Of a stretch of DNA of 64,000 nt, positions 26,548 through 34,615 are shown in pieces. The notes beneath the pieces were generated by a model, which was not told the origin of the DNA, did no database searches, and saw nothing but the letters and a program-made list of their open reading frames with translations. Position 1 is the stretch's first letter. Every line of letters begins with the position of its first letter. The stretch comes from Edaphobacter sp. 12200R-103 (GTDB lineage Bacteria; Acidobacteriota; Terriglobia; Terriglobales; Acidobacteriaceae): positions 806,001 through 870,000 of the forward strand of contig NZ_CP048114.1 of assembly GCF_010093025.1 (NCBI RefSeq). The letters run 5' to 3'. The position numbers and the translations under genes are program-made.

Positions 26548-27422
26548 AGCTGGTCACGTTTTCAGGGAGAGACGTCCCTGCGCAAAGTTCTTCGGCACTT
26601 TTGAGCCGCGATGTTCCGACGCCGGGTGTCCTGATCGGGGATGAAGTTGCCGACCTGACGAGCCTGGGATATCCCAGCGTACTGTCCATTCTCGAAGGGG
26701 GAGCGCGTGCGCAGGCAGAGATCGCGGAAAAGCTGGATAGGGTTCCTCGCGTCGCTTTGTCCGATGTGACCCTGCGTGCTCCGCTGCGGCCGCCGCGCGT
26801 TTTTGGAGTGGGTCTGAACTATGCCCGCCATGCGGAAGAGTCGAAGATGACGGTCCCGAAGGTTCCGACAGTCTTCATGAAGCTCTCAAGTTCGGTTGTA
26901 GGGCCGGATGTTGACGTCATTCTGCCCAAGGTGAGCAGCCAGCCGGACTACGAGGCGGAGTTGGGGGTGGTGATCGGCAAAGCCGGCTACCAGATCGCTG
27001 CTGCGGACTGGGAGCAGTATGTCTACGGTTACACGATCGTGAACGACGTCAGCGCGCGCGACATCCAGCTAGCCACTTCGCAGTGGACGCTGGGCAAATC
27101 ATTTCCGACGTTTACTCCACTGGGGCCTGCGATCGTTTCGGCCGATGAGGTGGGCGATCCCCACAAGCTGAGTATCGCGCTTGCGATCAATGGTGAGACC
27201 CTGCAGAACTCGAATACCAGCGATCTGATCTTCAAGATTCCGGCGCTGATCGAGTACATCTCGACTATGACGCCGCTTGAGGCGGGGGATGTGATCAGTA
27301 CAGGAACTCCCGAAGGCGTAGGACTGGGGCGCACGCCGCAGCGGTGGCTGAAGCCGGGAGAAGAGATGGTGGTCACGATCGAAAAGCTTGGAGCGCTGCG
27401 CAACCGGACGGTGGCAGAGTAG
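26544..27422 (+). CDS. Fumarylacetoacetate hydrolase-family enzyme, probably 2,4-diketo-3-deoxy-L-fuconate hydrolase
   Basis: A 292-residue FAH-family protein. The fold's signature runs are present: VFGVGLNYARHAEESKM, then QPDYEAELGVVIGKAG with the acidic metal ligands, YTIVNDVSARDIQ, LGKSFPTFTPLGPAIV, and the C-terminal GDVISTGTPEGVGLG. Such enzymes cleave C-C bonds in diketo acids. As the third gene of the fuconate set it fits splitting of 2,4-diketo-3-deoxy-L-fuconate into pyruvate and L-lactate (inference from pathway). ATG 26544 overlaps the dehydratase stop by 4 nt; an in-frame ATG at 26529 is less likely. A hairpin follows at 27454. Confidence 0.87.
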   Translation: MKLVTFSGRDVPAQSSSALLSRDVPTPGVLIGDEVADLTSLGYPSVLSILEGGARAQAEIAEKLDRVPRVALSDVTLRAPLRPPRVFGVGLNYARHAEESKMTVPKVPTVFMKLSSSVVGPDVDVILPKVSSQPDYEAELGVVIGKAGYQIAAADWEQYVYGYTIVNDVSARDIQLATSQWTLGKSFPTFTPLGPAIVSADEVGDPHKLSIALAINGETLQNSNTSDLIFKIPALIEYISTMTPLEAGDVISTGTPEGVGLGRTPQRWLKPGEEMVVTIEKLGALRNRTVAE

Positions 27423-27453
27423 CGGCACCTGTTTTACAGAAACCCGAAGTTGA

Positions 27454-27503
27454 AGAGATGCTATCCCCCTGAAATGGTATGGGGCGGGTAGCATCTCTCA
27501 TTT
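27454..27503 (+). terminator. Hairpin after the fuconate operon
   Basis: AGAGATGCTA (27454-27463) pairs with TAGCATCTCT (27489-27498), a perfect 10-bp stem; C-rich and G-rich inner flanks can extend it. It is followed by CATTT rather than a long T-run. It lies 31 nt past the hydrolase stop and before the NHL gene. Confidence 0.6.
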
Positions 27504-27510
27504 AAGCTCG

Positions 27511-29964
27511 ATGCAAGCGTTCATGGACCTTGAGAGCAACCTTGTACGTCATCACAGGATGTCTTGGCTGGCGGCCATCTTGCTGCTCGTCTGGCTTTCT
27601 GTGGTTACAAACGCGCAGCAGCCTGCAATCGGCTCTCCTGTTCTTCTTCCGTCTGCGGTCACGTTCGACGCCGATGGAAACCTGTACATCGCAGAGACGG
27701 CGCATCATGCGATTCGCAGGGTCGATCCGCTGGGCCGAATCAGCACGATAGCAGGGACGGGTGTTCAGGGTTACGAAGGCGATGGTGTAGTCGCGAGCTC
27801 GGCGCTTCTCGATTCCCCCGAGGGCGTCGCTGTCTATGGAAATAATCTCTATATCGCTGACACCCACAATCACCGTATCCGTAGAGTCGACCTGGGTACG
27901 GGCGTCATCACCACCATTGCAGGAGGCTCAACGGCGGGATCGTCAGGAGACGGGGGCTCTGCAACCGTTTCCACGCTCGACCGCCCGGTTGCACTGGCGC
28001 TGGATGCCCAGGGGAATCTGTTTCTCGCCGATGCGGGAAGCCACAGCATCCGCCGGATCGATGCGGTCACAGGGGTCATCACCACCGTGGCTGGGGACGG
28101 CGTGCAGGGCTATGGCGGAGACCAGGGAGCCGCTGCAGCGGCGCTGCTGGATTCTCCGCAGGGAATCGCCGTAGATGCAGGTGGAAACCTCTACATAGCA
28201 GATAGCCACAATCATCGCGTTCGCCGGATCGATGCCACCACACGGGTGATTACCACCTTGGCGGGAACCGGGGCAGCTGGGGCATCCGGAGATGCGGGGC
28301 CTGCGATACAGGGGAGACTTGCTCTACCGCGAGGAGTTTCCGTCGATTTGCAGGGGAATGTCTTCGTTGCGGACCGCGAAAACCACCGTATCCGCCGCAT
28401 CGACGGAATCACGGGCACCATAACGACGTTCGCTGGAGACGATACGCAGGGTTTTGGAGGAGATGGAGGTGCTCCTCCATCTGCGTCTCTGGACAGTCCC
28501 CGGGCGACGACCGTCTCCCCTTCAGGAAATCTGGTTTTTGCGGATGGGGCCAACAGCAGAGTCCGCCAGGTTTCGACGGGAATCGTCCAGACGATTGTCG
28601 GACCGGGCAGCCTGGCTCCGGTTACGGTCGAGTTTTCCGGCGACGCTGGGATGGTCTACGGCTCAGGATCGCTGAGGGCGGCGGTTCGGTCAGCAACGAC
28701 TGCGATTGGCAGTGTGCGATTGATCGATCGGAGTGTGGGAAACTCTGTTATTGCACAACAGACGCTCACCCAGGGTACGGCGGACTTCGATCTTGCCACG
28801 CTGGCGTCGGGAGCCCACACCCTGGTGGCTCAGTATAGCGGCGATACCTTTCATGCGGCGGTGGACAGCGCGGAGTTTACCGTGGCCGTCGCCCATCGCC
28901 CCCTTACGGCGATCGTCTCGCCGGCGTCGGTCAGCTATGGAGAGCCTCTTCCATCGCTTAAGGGCAGTCTGAGCGGAGTTCTGCCGGCAGATCAGGCAGG
29001 TGTGGATGCCACCTATGGGGTGAACCTCCCCGTGCGGCCCGATGCGGGCGAGTATCCGGTCGCCGTGACGCTGCGCGGTTCGGCGGCAGGGAACTATGCC
29101 TTGCCGGTGGCCCCCACGCTTACGATCACGCGGGCTGCAACCACGACAACACTGACGGCCACGACTGCTTCACTAGTTACGGCCAGCAGCGCGGATGCCG
29201 GTCAGCCGGTCTTAATGAAGGTTCATGTAGATCCTTCTGCTTCCGGCAATCCGACAGGGACATTGATCCTGAGTGAGGGGGCGACGCTGCTCGCCGCGGG
29301 AGCACCGGATGCCTCGGGCGATCTGAGCTTTGTCGTATCGTCTTTGGGGATTGGGCCACACAGTCTTGTCGCATCCTACTCGGGGGATCGCAACTTTGTG
29401 CCGAGCCAATCCCCAACGATGTTGTTTATGGTGAATACACCACCGAGCGGCTCGGTGGACTTCAACCTGGCTGCGAGCAGCACCACCACACAGACGATCA
29501 ATTCCGGGGATTCGGCAAACTTCTCGTTTGTTGTGAATGTGCAGGGAAATCTTTCGGCTCCGGTGACTCTTTCGGCTTCCGGCCTTCCTGATCTTGCGAC
29601 GGCGTCATTCAATCCCGGCAGCGTCGTTCCGGGACGCTCATCGACGACTGTGACGATGACCGTTGCCACTCCGAAGACGGCTGCGAGTTCGGGTTCACAC
29701 TCGCCGGTCGTGTTGGCGCTGCTTGTGGTGGGTATTCTTCCGCTAATGAGAAAAAAGAGGATACCGGTTCGGCTGCTTGTTCTTCTGGTGGGACTGTTGT
29801 TACCGTTTGCAACCGGCTGTGGAGATCGTGTTCGCTCGGGAACGGATGTTCCGGGAACGACGAGGTCTTACACTGTCACTGTGACCGGCACTACGGTTGG
29901 GGCGAATGGGGAACAGGTAAGGCACACGGCCGATGTGACCCTTATCGTGCAGACTGCGAGTTAG
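27511..29964 (+). CDS. Exported NHL beta-propeller protein with Ig-like domains and an unusual membrane C-terminus
   Basis: An 817-residue protein. A signal sequence (MSWLAAILLLVWLSVVTNAQ) begins at in-frame ATG 27559, which may be the true start. At least five NHL-type repeats follow (pattern VTFDADGNLYIAETAHHAIRRVD..G.I.TIAG), about residues 45-350, forming a beta-propeller. Then come an Ig-like/Big_3-type domain, an MBG-like region (ITRAATTTTL) and another Ig-like module. Near residue 730 two hydrophobic helices with Arg/Lys between them (VLALLVVGILPLMRKKRIPVRLLVLLVGLLLPFATGCG) precede a final beta-strand tail. Probably a surface or envelope binding protein of unknown ligand. Confidence 0.78.
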   Translation: MQAFMDLESNLVRHHRMSWLAAILLLVWLSVVTNAQQPAIGSPVLLPSAVTFDADGNLYIAETAHHAIRRVDPLGRISTIAGTGVQGYEGDGVVASSALLDSPEGVAVYGNNLYIADTHNHRIRRVDLGTGVITTIAGGSTAGSSGDGGSATVSTLDRPVALALDAQGNLFLADAGSHSIRRIDAVTGVITTVAGDGVQGYGGDQGAAAAALLDSPQGIAVDAGGNLYIADSHNHRVRRIDATTRVITTLAGTGAAGASGDAGPAIQGRLALPRGVSVDLQGNVFVADRENHRIRRIDGITGTITTFAGDDTQGFGGDGGAPPSASLDSPRATTVSPSGNLVFADGANSRVRQVSTGIVQTIVGPGSLAPVTVEFSGDAGMVYGSGSLRAAVRSATTAIGSVRLIDRSVGNSVIAQQTLTQGTADFDLATLASGAHTLVAQYSGDTFHAAVDSAEFTVAVAHRPLTAIVSPASVSYGEPLPSLKGSLSGVLPADQAGVDATYGVNLPVRPDAGEYPVAVTLRGSAAGNYALPVAPTLTITRAATTTTLTATTASLVTASSADAGQPVLMKVHVDPSASGNPTGTLILSEGATLLAAGAPDASGDLSFVVSSLGIGPHSLVASYSGDRNFVPSQSPTMLFMVNTPPSGSVDFNLAASSTTTQTINSGDSANFSFVVNVQGNLSAPVTLSASGLPDLATASFNPGSVVPGRSSTTVTMTVATPKTAASSGSHSPVVLALLVVGILPLMRKKRIPVRLLVLLVGLLLPFATGCGDRVRSGTDVPGTTRSYTVTVTGTTVGANGEQVRHTADVTLIVQTAS

Positions 29965-30008
29965 CAGCGATATCCACATATAAGCGTTGCCTCCAACGCT
30001 TCCCCGAG

Positions 30009-30134
30009 GTGTCATCCTGAGCGAAGCCCGAAGCCCGAAGGATCTGGGTTTGGGATTGTTGCCGAGGCCAGCAGACCGCAGATCCTTCGACTCCGCTTCT
30101 CGCGATAAGGCCACGAGAAGCTTTGTTCCGGATG
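30009..30134. repeat. Composite inverted intergenic repeat
   Basis: The left half is GTGTCATCCTGAGCGAAGCCCGAAG ... GAAGGATCTGGG. The right half, inverted, is GCAGATCCTTCGACTCC ... CTCGCGATAAGGCCACGAGAAGC. AAGGATCTG and CAGATCCTT form the inner inverted pair. It occupies most of the gene-free space between the NHL gene and the ZIP gene; nothing else is seen in 29965-30250. Confidence 0.75.
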
Positions 30135-30250
30135 CCCCCCATGGGGGACTGCTGGGAGGGTATATGACGAATCGGCTGCATATCCTATTCCACCGTCATC
30201 ATGCATCTTGGGGGCGACCGCGATCCGACTTCAGATATAGGCAGATAGCC

Positions 30251-30985
30251 CTAAAGCGGACTTAGCAACTTCAGAAGAAAGAAGACGGCCACGCCGACAA
30301 AGAAGATCAGCGCCATGCGGATGCCGGGTTCGCGGTTGATCTCGGGCACAAGGTCGGTTGCTGCGACATAGATGGTCACTCCTGCGGAGAGGGGAAGTCC
30401 GGCGTGCACCCAGTGCGGTCTGAGGTTGATTACGAGAACTCCCAGCAGAGTGGTGGCTCCCAGAGCCATGGCGGAGTTCAGTGCAGCCACCTTTCCGCGG
30501 CCGCTGGCGAGCATGACGCTGGCGACGGTGAATCCTTCCGGAAGCTTGTGCAGAAAGACGGCGATAAAGATGACCCAGCCCAGCCAGTGGGAGAGGACGA
30601 AACCCGATCCGATGGCTATGCCGTCGAAGAAGGTATGAGCCGCGAGTCCGAGCAGCACCGAGTAGCTGGTCTTGGCAGAGAGGAATTCATGATGATGCGT
30701 CTCCTCACCGAAATGGAAATGGGGGACAAGGGTGTGCTCCAGCAGGTGAACGCCGCAGTATCCGGCCAAAACCAGAATGGGTGCCCAGCGTGGGCTGAGA
30801 CCAATTCCTTCGGGAATCATCTCCAGCACGGCAGCAGCCAGCATGAAGCCGGCGCCGAGGGCGACGAAGTATCGCAGTGCACGCGCCGAGGGCGAACGGC
30901 GAACGAGCAGTAAGCCGCCAAGGTAGTCCGCAAGTCCGGCGACGGCTCCAAGCGTAAGGCTCAACCAGAGCGATGATGATGGCAT
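30251..30985 (-). CDS. ZIP-family divalent metal transporter
   Basis: A 244-residue membrane protein with about eight helices. The ZIP metal-site helices are clear: VLGLAAHTFFDGIAIGSGF (HxxxD, helix 4) and FLHKLPEGFTVASVMLA (HKxPEG, helix 5). A His-rich cytoplasmic loop precedes them (HLLEHTLVPHFHFGEETHHHEF), typical of zinc/iron transporters. Members import or equilibrate Zn, Fe or Mn; the metal cannot be fixed from sequence. It stands alone, downstream of and in the same direction as the ccm-htpX operon, with 93 nt between. Confidence 0.93.
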   Translation of the reverse strand: MPSSSLWLSLTLGAVAGLADYLGGLLLVRRSPSARALRYFVALGAGFMLAAAVLEMIPEGIGLSPRWAPILVLAGYCGVHLLEHTLVPHFHFGEETHHHEFLSAKTSYSVLLGLAAHTFFDGIAIGSGFVLSHWLGWVIFIAVFLHKLPEGFTVASVMLASGRGKVAALNSAMALGATTLLGVLVINLRPHWVHAGLPLSAGVTIYVAATDLVPEINREPGIRMALIFFVGVAVFFLLKLLSPL

Positions 30986-31078
30986 CCGGCTATCCGTTCC
31001 AGGCGGGAAGACTCTCTCCGCGGCCTTTCACAGGACAGCCTTCGAGCACGCACGCTCGAATCGCAATGGGTCCAGGAT

Positions 31079-31597
31079 TCATATGGTTTTGATTTTACCT
31101 GTCTCCGGCCACTGGGACTCGCGAGCCAGGACGAGGATCACGCCGATCCCGCAGAGCAGAACGAGGCCCTCAAGTCGTTCGGACCAGGCGTGGAGGCGTT
31201 CGAAATGGACGCGCGCCGGCGAGGTGATATCTGCGACCGCAATGTCACCGCCCGCCGCGATCCGGTCCTGCTCCATCGCAGGGAGGATTCGGTACTGCGA
31301 GAACGCAGTGACGCTGAGCATCACCAGGGCGAGTACCATCTCTATGGCAAAGCCGACCCGCGCAGGCACTTCGGCGCGGAACCAGAGGGTGATGGTCGCG
31401 AGGCAGAAGATGCCTCCGCCGATGAGCCCGATCTGATGAAGGATTCGGATGCTCGCTCCGACCACCAGACCAGCTTCGTGCGCAGTGGGAAGGTGGGTGA
31501 ACGCCACAGGCGCAACGACAAAAGCGAAAAAGGCAATGCCGCCCACCCATGCGGTCATGGCAAGCAGTCTTGAAGCCCGAAGAATTTTTTCAAACAC
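31079..31597 (-). CDS. DUF4149-type inner-membrane protein
   Basis: A 172-residue protein with four predicted helices (LLAMTAWVGGIAFFAFVVAPVAF, IGLIGGGIFCLATITLWF, VGFAIEMVLALVMLSV, LEGLVLLCGIGVILVLA) and a soluble loop (QDRIAAGGDIAV ... RVHFERLHAWSERLEG). The HFxRLHxxSxxLEG pattern is typical of DUF4149 proteins, of unknown function. The GTG start at 31597 shares its G with the TAG stop of htpX, so translation is coupled. It is the last gene of the ccmF-to-htpX operon. Confidence 0.8.
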   Translation of the reverse strand: MFEKILRASRLLAMTAWVGGIAFFAFVVAPVAFTHLPTAHEAGLVVGASIRILHQIGLIGGGIFCLATITLWFRAEVPARVGFAIEMVLALVMLSVTAFSQYRILPAMEQDRIAAGGDIAVADITSPARVHFERLHAWSERLEGLVLLCGIGVILVLARESQWPETGKIKTI

Positions 31598-32448
31598 TAG
31601 ACCAGATCCCTCCCAATCAGCCGGTGTATACGATCCTTGATTGGAGGATGTGTCGAAAACAGGTTCGCAAATCCTCCGCTTCCCAATAAGGGAGCCACTA
31701 TAAATAGATGCGCCGTTGAAGGGGAAGCCTGCAAAGGAATGCGTCGTGAGTAGTTGTCGAGCTTCTGCAGCGCGCGCGCTAGCGCGTAGGGGTTGCCCGT
31801 CTCTTTTGCCCCCGTCGCATCGGCCTCGTACTCCCGCGAGCGCGAGATGGCCAGCTGAATAAGAGTCGCCGCGATGGGCGCAAGAATCAGCATGAGCAGG
31901 CCGGTTAAGCCGCCGCCGCGGTCTCGGTCGTCGCGATTGCCGTAGCCGCCGAAGAGCGAGGCCCAGTAGCCCATCCGCGCCAGCATGGTGATGGCTCCGG
32001 CGAGCGTAGCGGCGATGGAACTGGTCAGGATGTCGCGATTGCGGACGTGACCCAACTCGTGGGCCAGTACGCCTTCCAGTTCTTCGTCATCCAGCAGGTT
32101 CAGAATGCCGTGGGTGACGGCCACAGAGGCATGCTGCGGATTTCGTCCTGTGGCGAATGCGTTGGGGCTTTCACTGGGAATCACGTAGACGCTGGGCATG
32201 GGCAGGCCCTGTTTTGCGGAGAGCCGTTCCACGACCTGGTACACGCGGGGAAGCTGCTCCCGTGTGACTGGTTGTGCGCGGTACATCGAGAGCGCCAGCT
32301 TATCCGAAAAGAAATACGCGCCGAAGTTGAAAGCAACAGAGAGGATAAAGGCGAAGACCATCCCGTTCCGGCCACCGAAGTAGCTTCCGATGAAGACCAG
32401 AAAGATGGTCAGCAGCGCCAGAAGGAATGTCGACTTCAGTGTATTCAT
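31597..32448 (-). CDS. htpX: HtpX-like membrane zinc metalloprotease (M48)
   Basis: A 283-residue inner-membrane protease that in other bacteria degrades misfolded membrane proteins together with FtsH. Two N-terminal helices (residues 8-24 and 30-46) precede the catalytic HELGH (His130, Glu131, His134). The third ligand is the Glu in [13 protein letters not shown]. Between them lie two more hydrophobic stretches. The C-terminus [15 protein letters not shown] is characteristic. The gene starts 1 nt after the stop of the regulatory-like gene and its stop overlaps DUF4149, placing a quality-control protease in a cytochrome c maturation operon. Confidence 0.94.
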   Translation of the reverse strand: MNTLKSTFLLALLTIFLVFIGSYFGGRNGMVFAFILSVAFNFGAYFFSDKLALSMYRAQPVTREQLPRVYQVVERLSAKQGLPMPSVYVIPSESPNAFATGRNPQHASVAVTHGILNLLDDEELEGVLAHELGHVRNRDILTSSIAATLAGAITMLARMGYWASLFGGYGNRDDRDRGGGLTGLLMLILAPIAATLIQLAISRSREYEADATGAKETGNPYALARALQKLDNYSRRIPLQASPSTAHLFIVAPLLGSGGFANLFSTHPPIKDRIHRLIGRDLV

Positions 32449-32449
32449 C

Positions 32450-33802
32450 TCAGCCTCGCAGAGGATTGACCTCTGTTGCTTTAGACGCGGATGCCGATGA
32501 AGTCTCTCTGCGGGCGAGCGCGCGCCGCAGCACGACTTCGAGAGCCGCCTTCTGCTCAGAGTACTCCTCTTCGTTCAACCGCCCCTCCAGACGGTCGGTT
32601 TCGATAGCGAAGAGCTCCTCTTTCAGGGTGGCGAGGAGGTTCGAAGGCGCTGTGGGAACCGTTGTTGCCAGCGGCGAAGAGCCTGCTAATGGCGCTGCAG
32701 GGACAGGGATTGCGTCCTGCGGGTGGTTCTTGAGCATGATCCCGGCTCCGGCTGCCATTGCAAGGCCGAGCGCACCAATGATCCACCACTTGTACTTCGA
32801 CCAGGGGTCGTCTTTGCCGGATGGGTCCAGCGGATTGCCCAGGCCGCCTCCGGGACGGGTATCGCTCGCTGCGGAACCTTCTGCGGACTGGCCACCAGCC
32901 GGGCCGGGCTGGCCGTTCGATCCTGCGGTTGCGGCGGCATTATCTCGTGGAAGCTGACCGGTTCCCGAAACGGTAAACCCGATCTGATGAGAGGGAGAGA
33001 CGTTGCGTGCAACGTAGGTCTGTGCCGAGGTCTCTTCGGTTACAGGAGCGTAGATTGCTCCCGGCTCTGCCTGAAAGGTCATGCTCTTCGGCATCATGAT
33101 CGCTACGGTGTCGAAGAGCATGGAGGGCTTGGGCGACAACTTCAGACTGCCGTCATAGGGCAGTCTGTAGGTGATCTGAAATTGCGTTTCTCCGGGGCGG
33201 ATGGGGAAGACGAAGGTGTAGTGATCGGGGTCGCCGAGAGGTGTCGGGGATGCCTGTACCGGCATGCCACCGGGAGCCAGTGCGGCTGATCCTTCGATGA
33301 TGGCTCCGTGAGGAAGATAAAACTCAAAAGGACGGTCGCCGAACTGGGTCTTCGGTGGATTGGAGTCGTTTTTGACGAAGAAGTGCTCTACCACGCGCAG
33401 GGACTTTCCGCTCTCATCCGTCTGGAGGCGCATTACATCGGCCTCGGCGGTGACGCCCTTGACCTTGGGGGCTGCGTCATAGACGTCCATCTCAATCGAC
33501 TGCGTTCCTGGAGGCGCCGGACGGAAGTAGTTTGCCTTGTCATGCGTGACGCGGATCAGGTGCATCCCGGAGTCGGGAAGGTCGATGGAGAAGTTTCCCT
33601 TCGAGTCCGTCTTGGTATGAGTGGACTCCTGCATCCCCTGGGCAAGGCGGATGAGGACGACCTCGTCTCCGGCAGCGGGCTTATTGTTGGTCTTGTTGGT
33701 AACAGTCCCCGTGATGGAATCGGCCAGAGCTGCTCCGGAGAAGGCAAGGGTCACGGCGAAGACCGCCATGAGGCGTCGAATGGAAGAAGATGAGCTGATC
33801 AC
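32450..33802 (-). CDS. Exported carboxypeptidase-regulatory-like protein with membrane helix and CcmI-like tail
   Basis: About 450 residues from a GTG at 33802. A signal peptide ([22 protein letters not shown]) leads into a transthyretin-like fold ([27 protein letters not shown] ... [22 protein letters not shown]), as in carboxypeptidase regulatory domains. Further beta-rich sequence follows, then a Gly/Pro/Ala-rich linker and a membrane helix ([19 protein letters not shown]). The C-terminal helices ([39 protein letters not shown]) resemble the helical part of the CcmI-like protein just upstream. The frame extends to 33964, overlapping that gene; 33802 is chosen because the signal peptide begins there. 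Probably an envelope partner of cytochrome c assembly (inference). Confidence 0.72.
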   Translation of the reverse strand: MISSSSSIRRLMAVFAVTLAFSGAALADSITGTVTNKTNNKPAAGDEVVLIRLAQGMQESTHTKTDSKGNFSIDLPDSGMHLIRVTHDKANYFRPAPPGTQSIEMDVYDAAPKVKGVTAEADVMRLQTDESGKSLRVVEHFFVKNDSNPPKTQFGDRPFEFYLPHGAIIEGSAALAPGGMPVQASPTPLGDPDHYTFVFPIRPGETQFQITYRLPYDGSLKLSPKPSMLFDTVAIMMPKSMTFQAEPGAIYAPVTEETSAQTYVARNVSPSHQIGFTVSGTGQLPRDNAAATAGSNGQPGPAGGQSAEGSAASDTRPGGGLGNPLDPSGKDDPWSKYKWWIIGALGLAMAAGAGIMLKNHPQDAIPVPAAPLAGSSPLATTVPTAPSNLLATLKEELFAIETDRLEGRLNEEEYSEQKAALEVVLRRALARRETSSASASKATEVNPLRG

Positions 33803-33836
33803 AGTTTTAAGCCTACGTTCCAAAGATGATGTGAAT

Positions 33837-34127
33837 TCAGGCGCGCCCGCGGGCGCCCATTCCGCGTTGTTCCAGAGCTTCCATCTCGGCGAGGACCTGG
33901 GCGGCCTCGTCTTCCAGGGAAGCTCTTTGTTCTGCGTAGTCCTGTTCGGGGTACTTGCCTGCAAGATACTCGAAGTTCAGGTCGCGAAGGTTGTCGTAGA
34001 TCACGTCTTTCCGCTCACGCAGATAGTCGATGCGAGTCTTATCGGCCTGGAAGAAGATGTTTTTCTCGGGCCAGAAGATAAACACGAACAGGCCAAGGGT
34101 AAGGACGATTCCAGCAATGGCTCCCAT
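33837..34127 (-). CDS. Short CcmI-like cytochrome c biogenesis protein
   Basis: A 96-residue protein: one N-terminal membrane helix (MGAIAGIVLTLGLFVFIFWP), then helices (LRERKDVIYDNLRDLNFEYLAGKYPEQDYAEQRASLEDEAAQVLAEMEAL). The DLxFEYxxGKxxExDYxxxR pattern is that of the N-terminal part of CcmI, which links CcmF/H to apocytochrome delivery; the TPR domain of full CcmI is absent. The frame is open far upstream (to 34460), but the start at 34127 overlaps the ccmH stop by 1 nt (TGATG) and begins exactly at the membrane helix. Confidence 0.82.
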   Translation of the reverse strand: MGAIAGIVLTLGLFVFIFWPEKNIFFQADKTRIDYLRERKDVIYDNLRDLNFEYLAGKYPEQDYAEQRASLEDEAAQVLAEMEALEQRGMGARGRA

Positions 34128-34615
34128 CAGTACTCTGTCTCCTTGCGAATGCGTGCCCGCAGATCGTCGTCCATTGGCGGCGGCGCCATGGGCATTCCTG
34201 CGGCGATCATCTGCCGGTTGGTGCGCTTCCGCCAGATGGTAATCAGGACGCCGGTACCGGCGGTTGCGAGCAGGAAGACGGCCAGCGGGGTGATCCAGGC
34301 AACGTTGTCGAATCCTCCCCGGATGGGCGCGGCTAGAACGGTAGGCCCATATTTTGCAGCGAACCAATTCAGCGTGGCTGTATCGGAGCTTCCGGAGGCC
34401 AGCTGCTGTCGAAGCTCTCCGATCATGCGGTCCGAGTCCGGGCAGCCGACGTGATTGCACTCCAGCAGGATCTGTCCGCAGCCACAGACGCAGACCATCT
34501 CGTGACCCAGGCGGCCAAAGCGCGAGCTTGAGTCTGCCGCACCCAGCATGACCAGGAGCAACAGGCAGACGGTAGCGCTCTGGAGCCAGCGCCGGACTGT
34601 GAGGCGGCTAAACAT
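34127..34615 (-). CDS. ccmH: Cytochrome c maturation protein CcmH/NrfF family, cysteine-rich variant
   Basis: A 162-residue membrane-anchored protein with a signal/anchor helix (residues 10-28), the CcmH core (EMVCVCGCGQILLECNHVGC ... IGELRQQLASGSSDTATLNWFAAKYGPTVLAAP) and a C-terminal helix (AWITPLAVFLLATAGTGVLITIW). Classical CcmH has a single LRCxxC redox pair; here there are five cysteines (42, 44, 46, 53, 58) as CxCxC...C....C. The function would be reduction of apocytochrome heme-binding cysteines. It overlaps ccmF by 8 nt and the CcmI-like gene by 1 nt. Confidence 0.88.
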   Translation of the reverse strand: MFSRLTVRRWLQSATVCLLLLVMLGAADSSSRFGRLGHEMVCVCGCGQILLECNHVGCPDSDRMIGELRQQLASGSSDTATLNWFAAKYGPTVLAAPIRGGFDNVAWITPLAVFLLATAGTGVLITIWRKRTNRQMIAAGMPMAPPPMDDDLRARIRKETEY

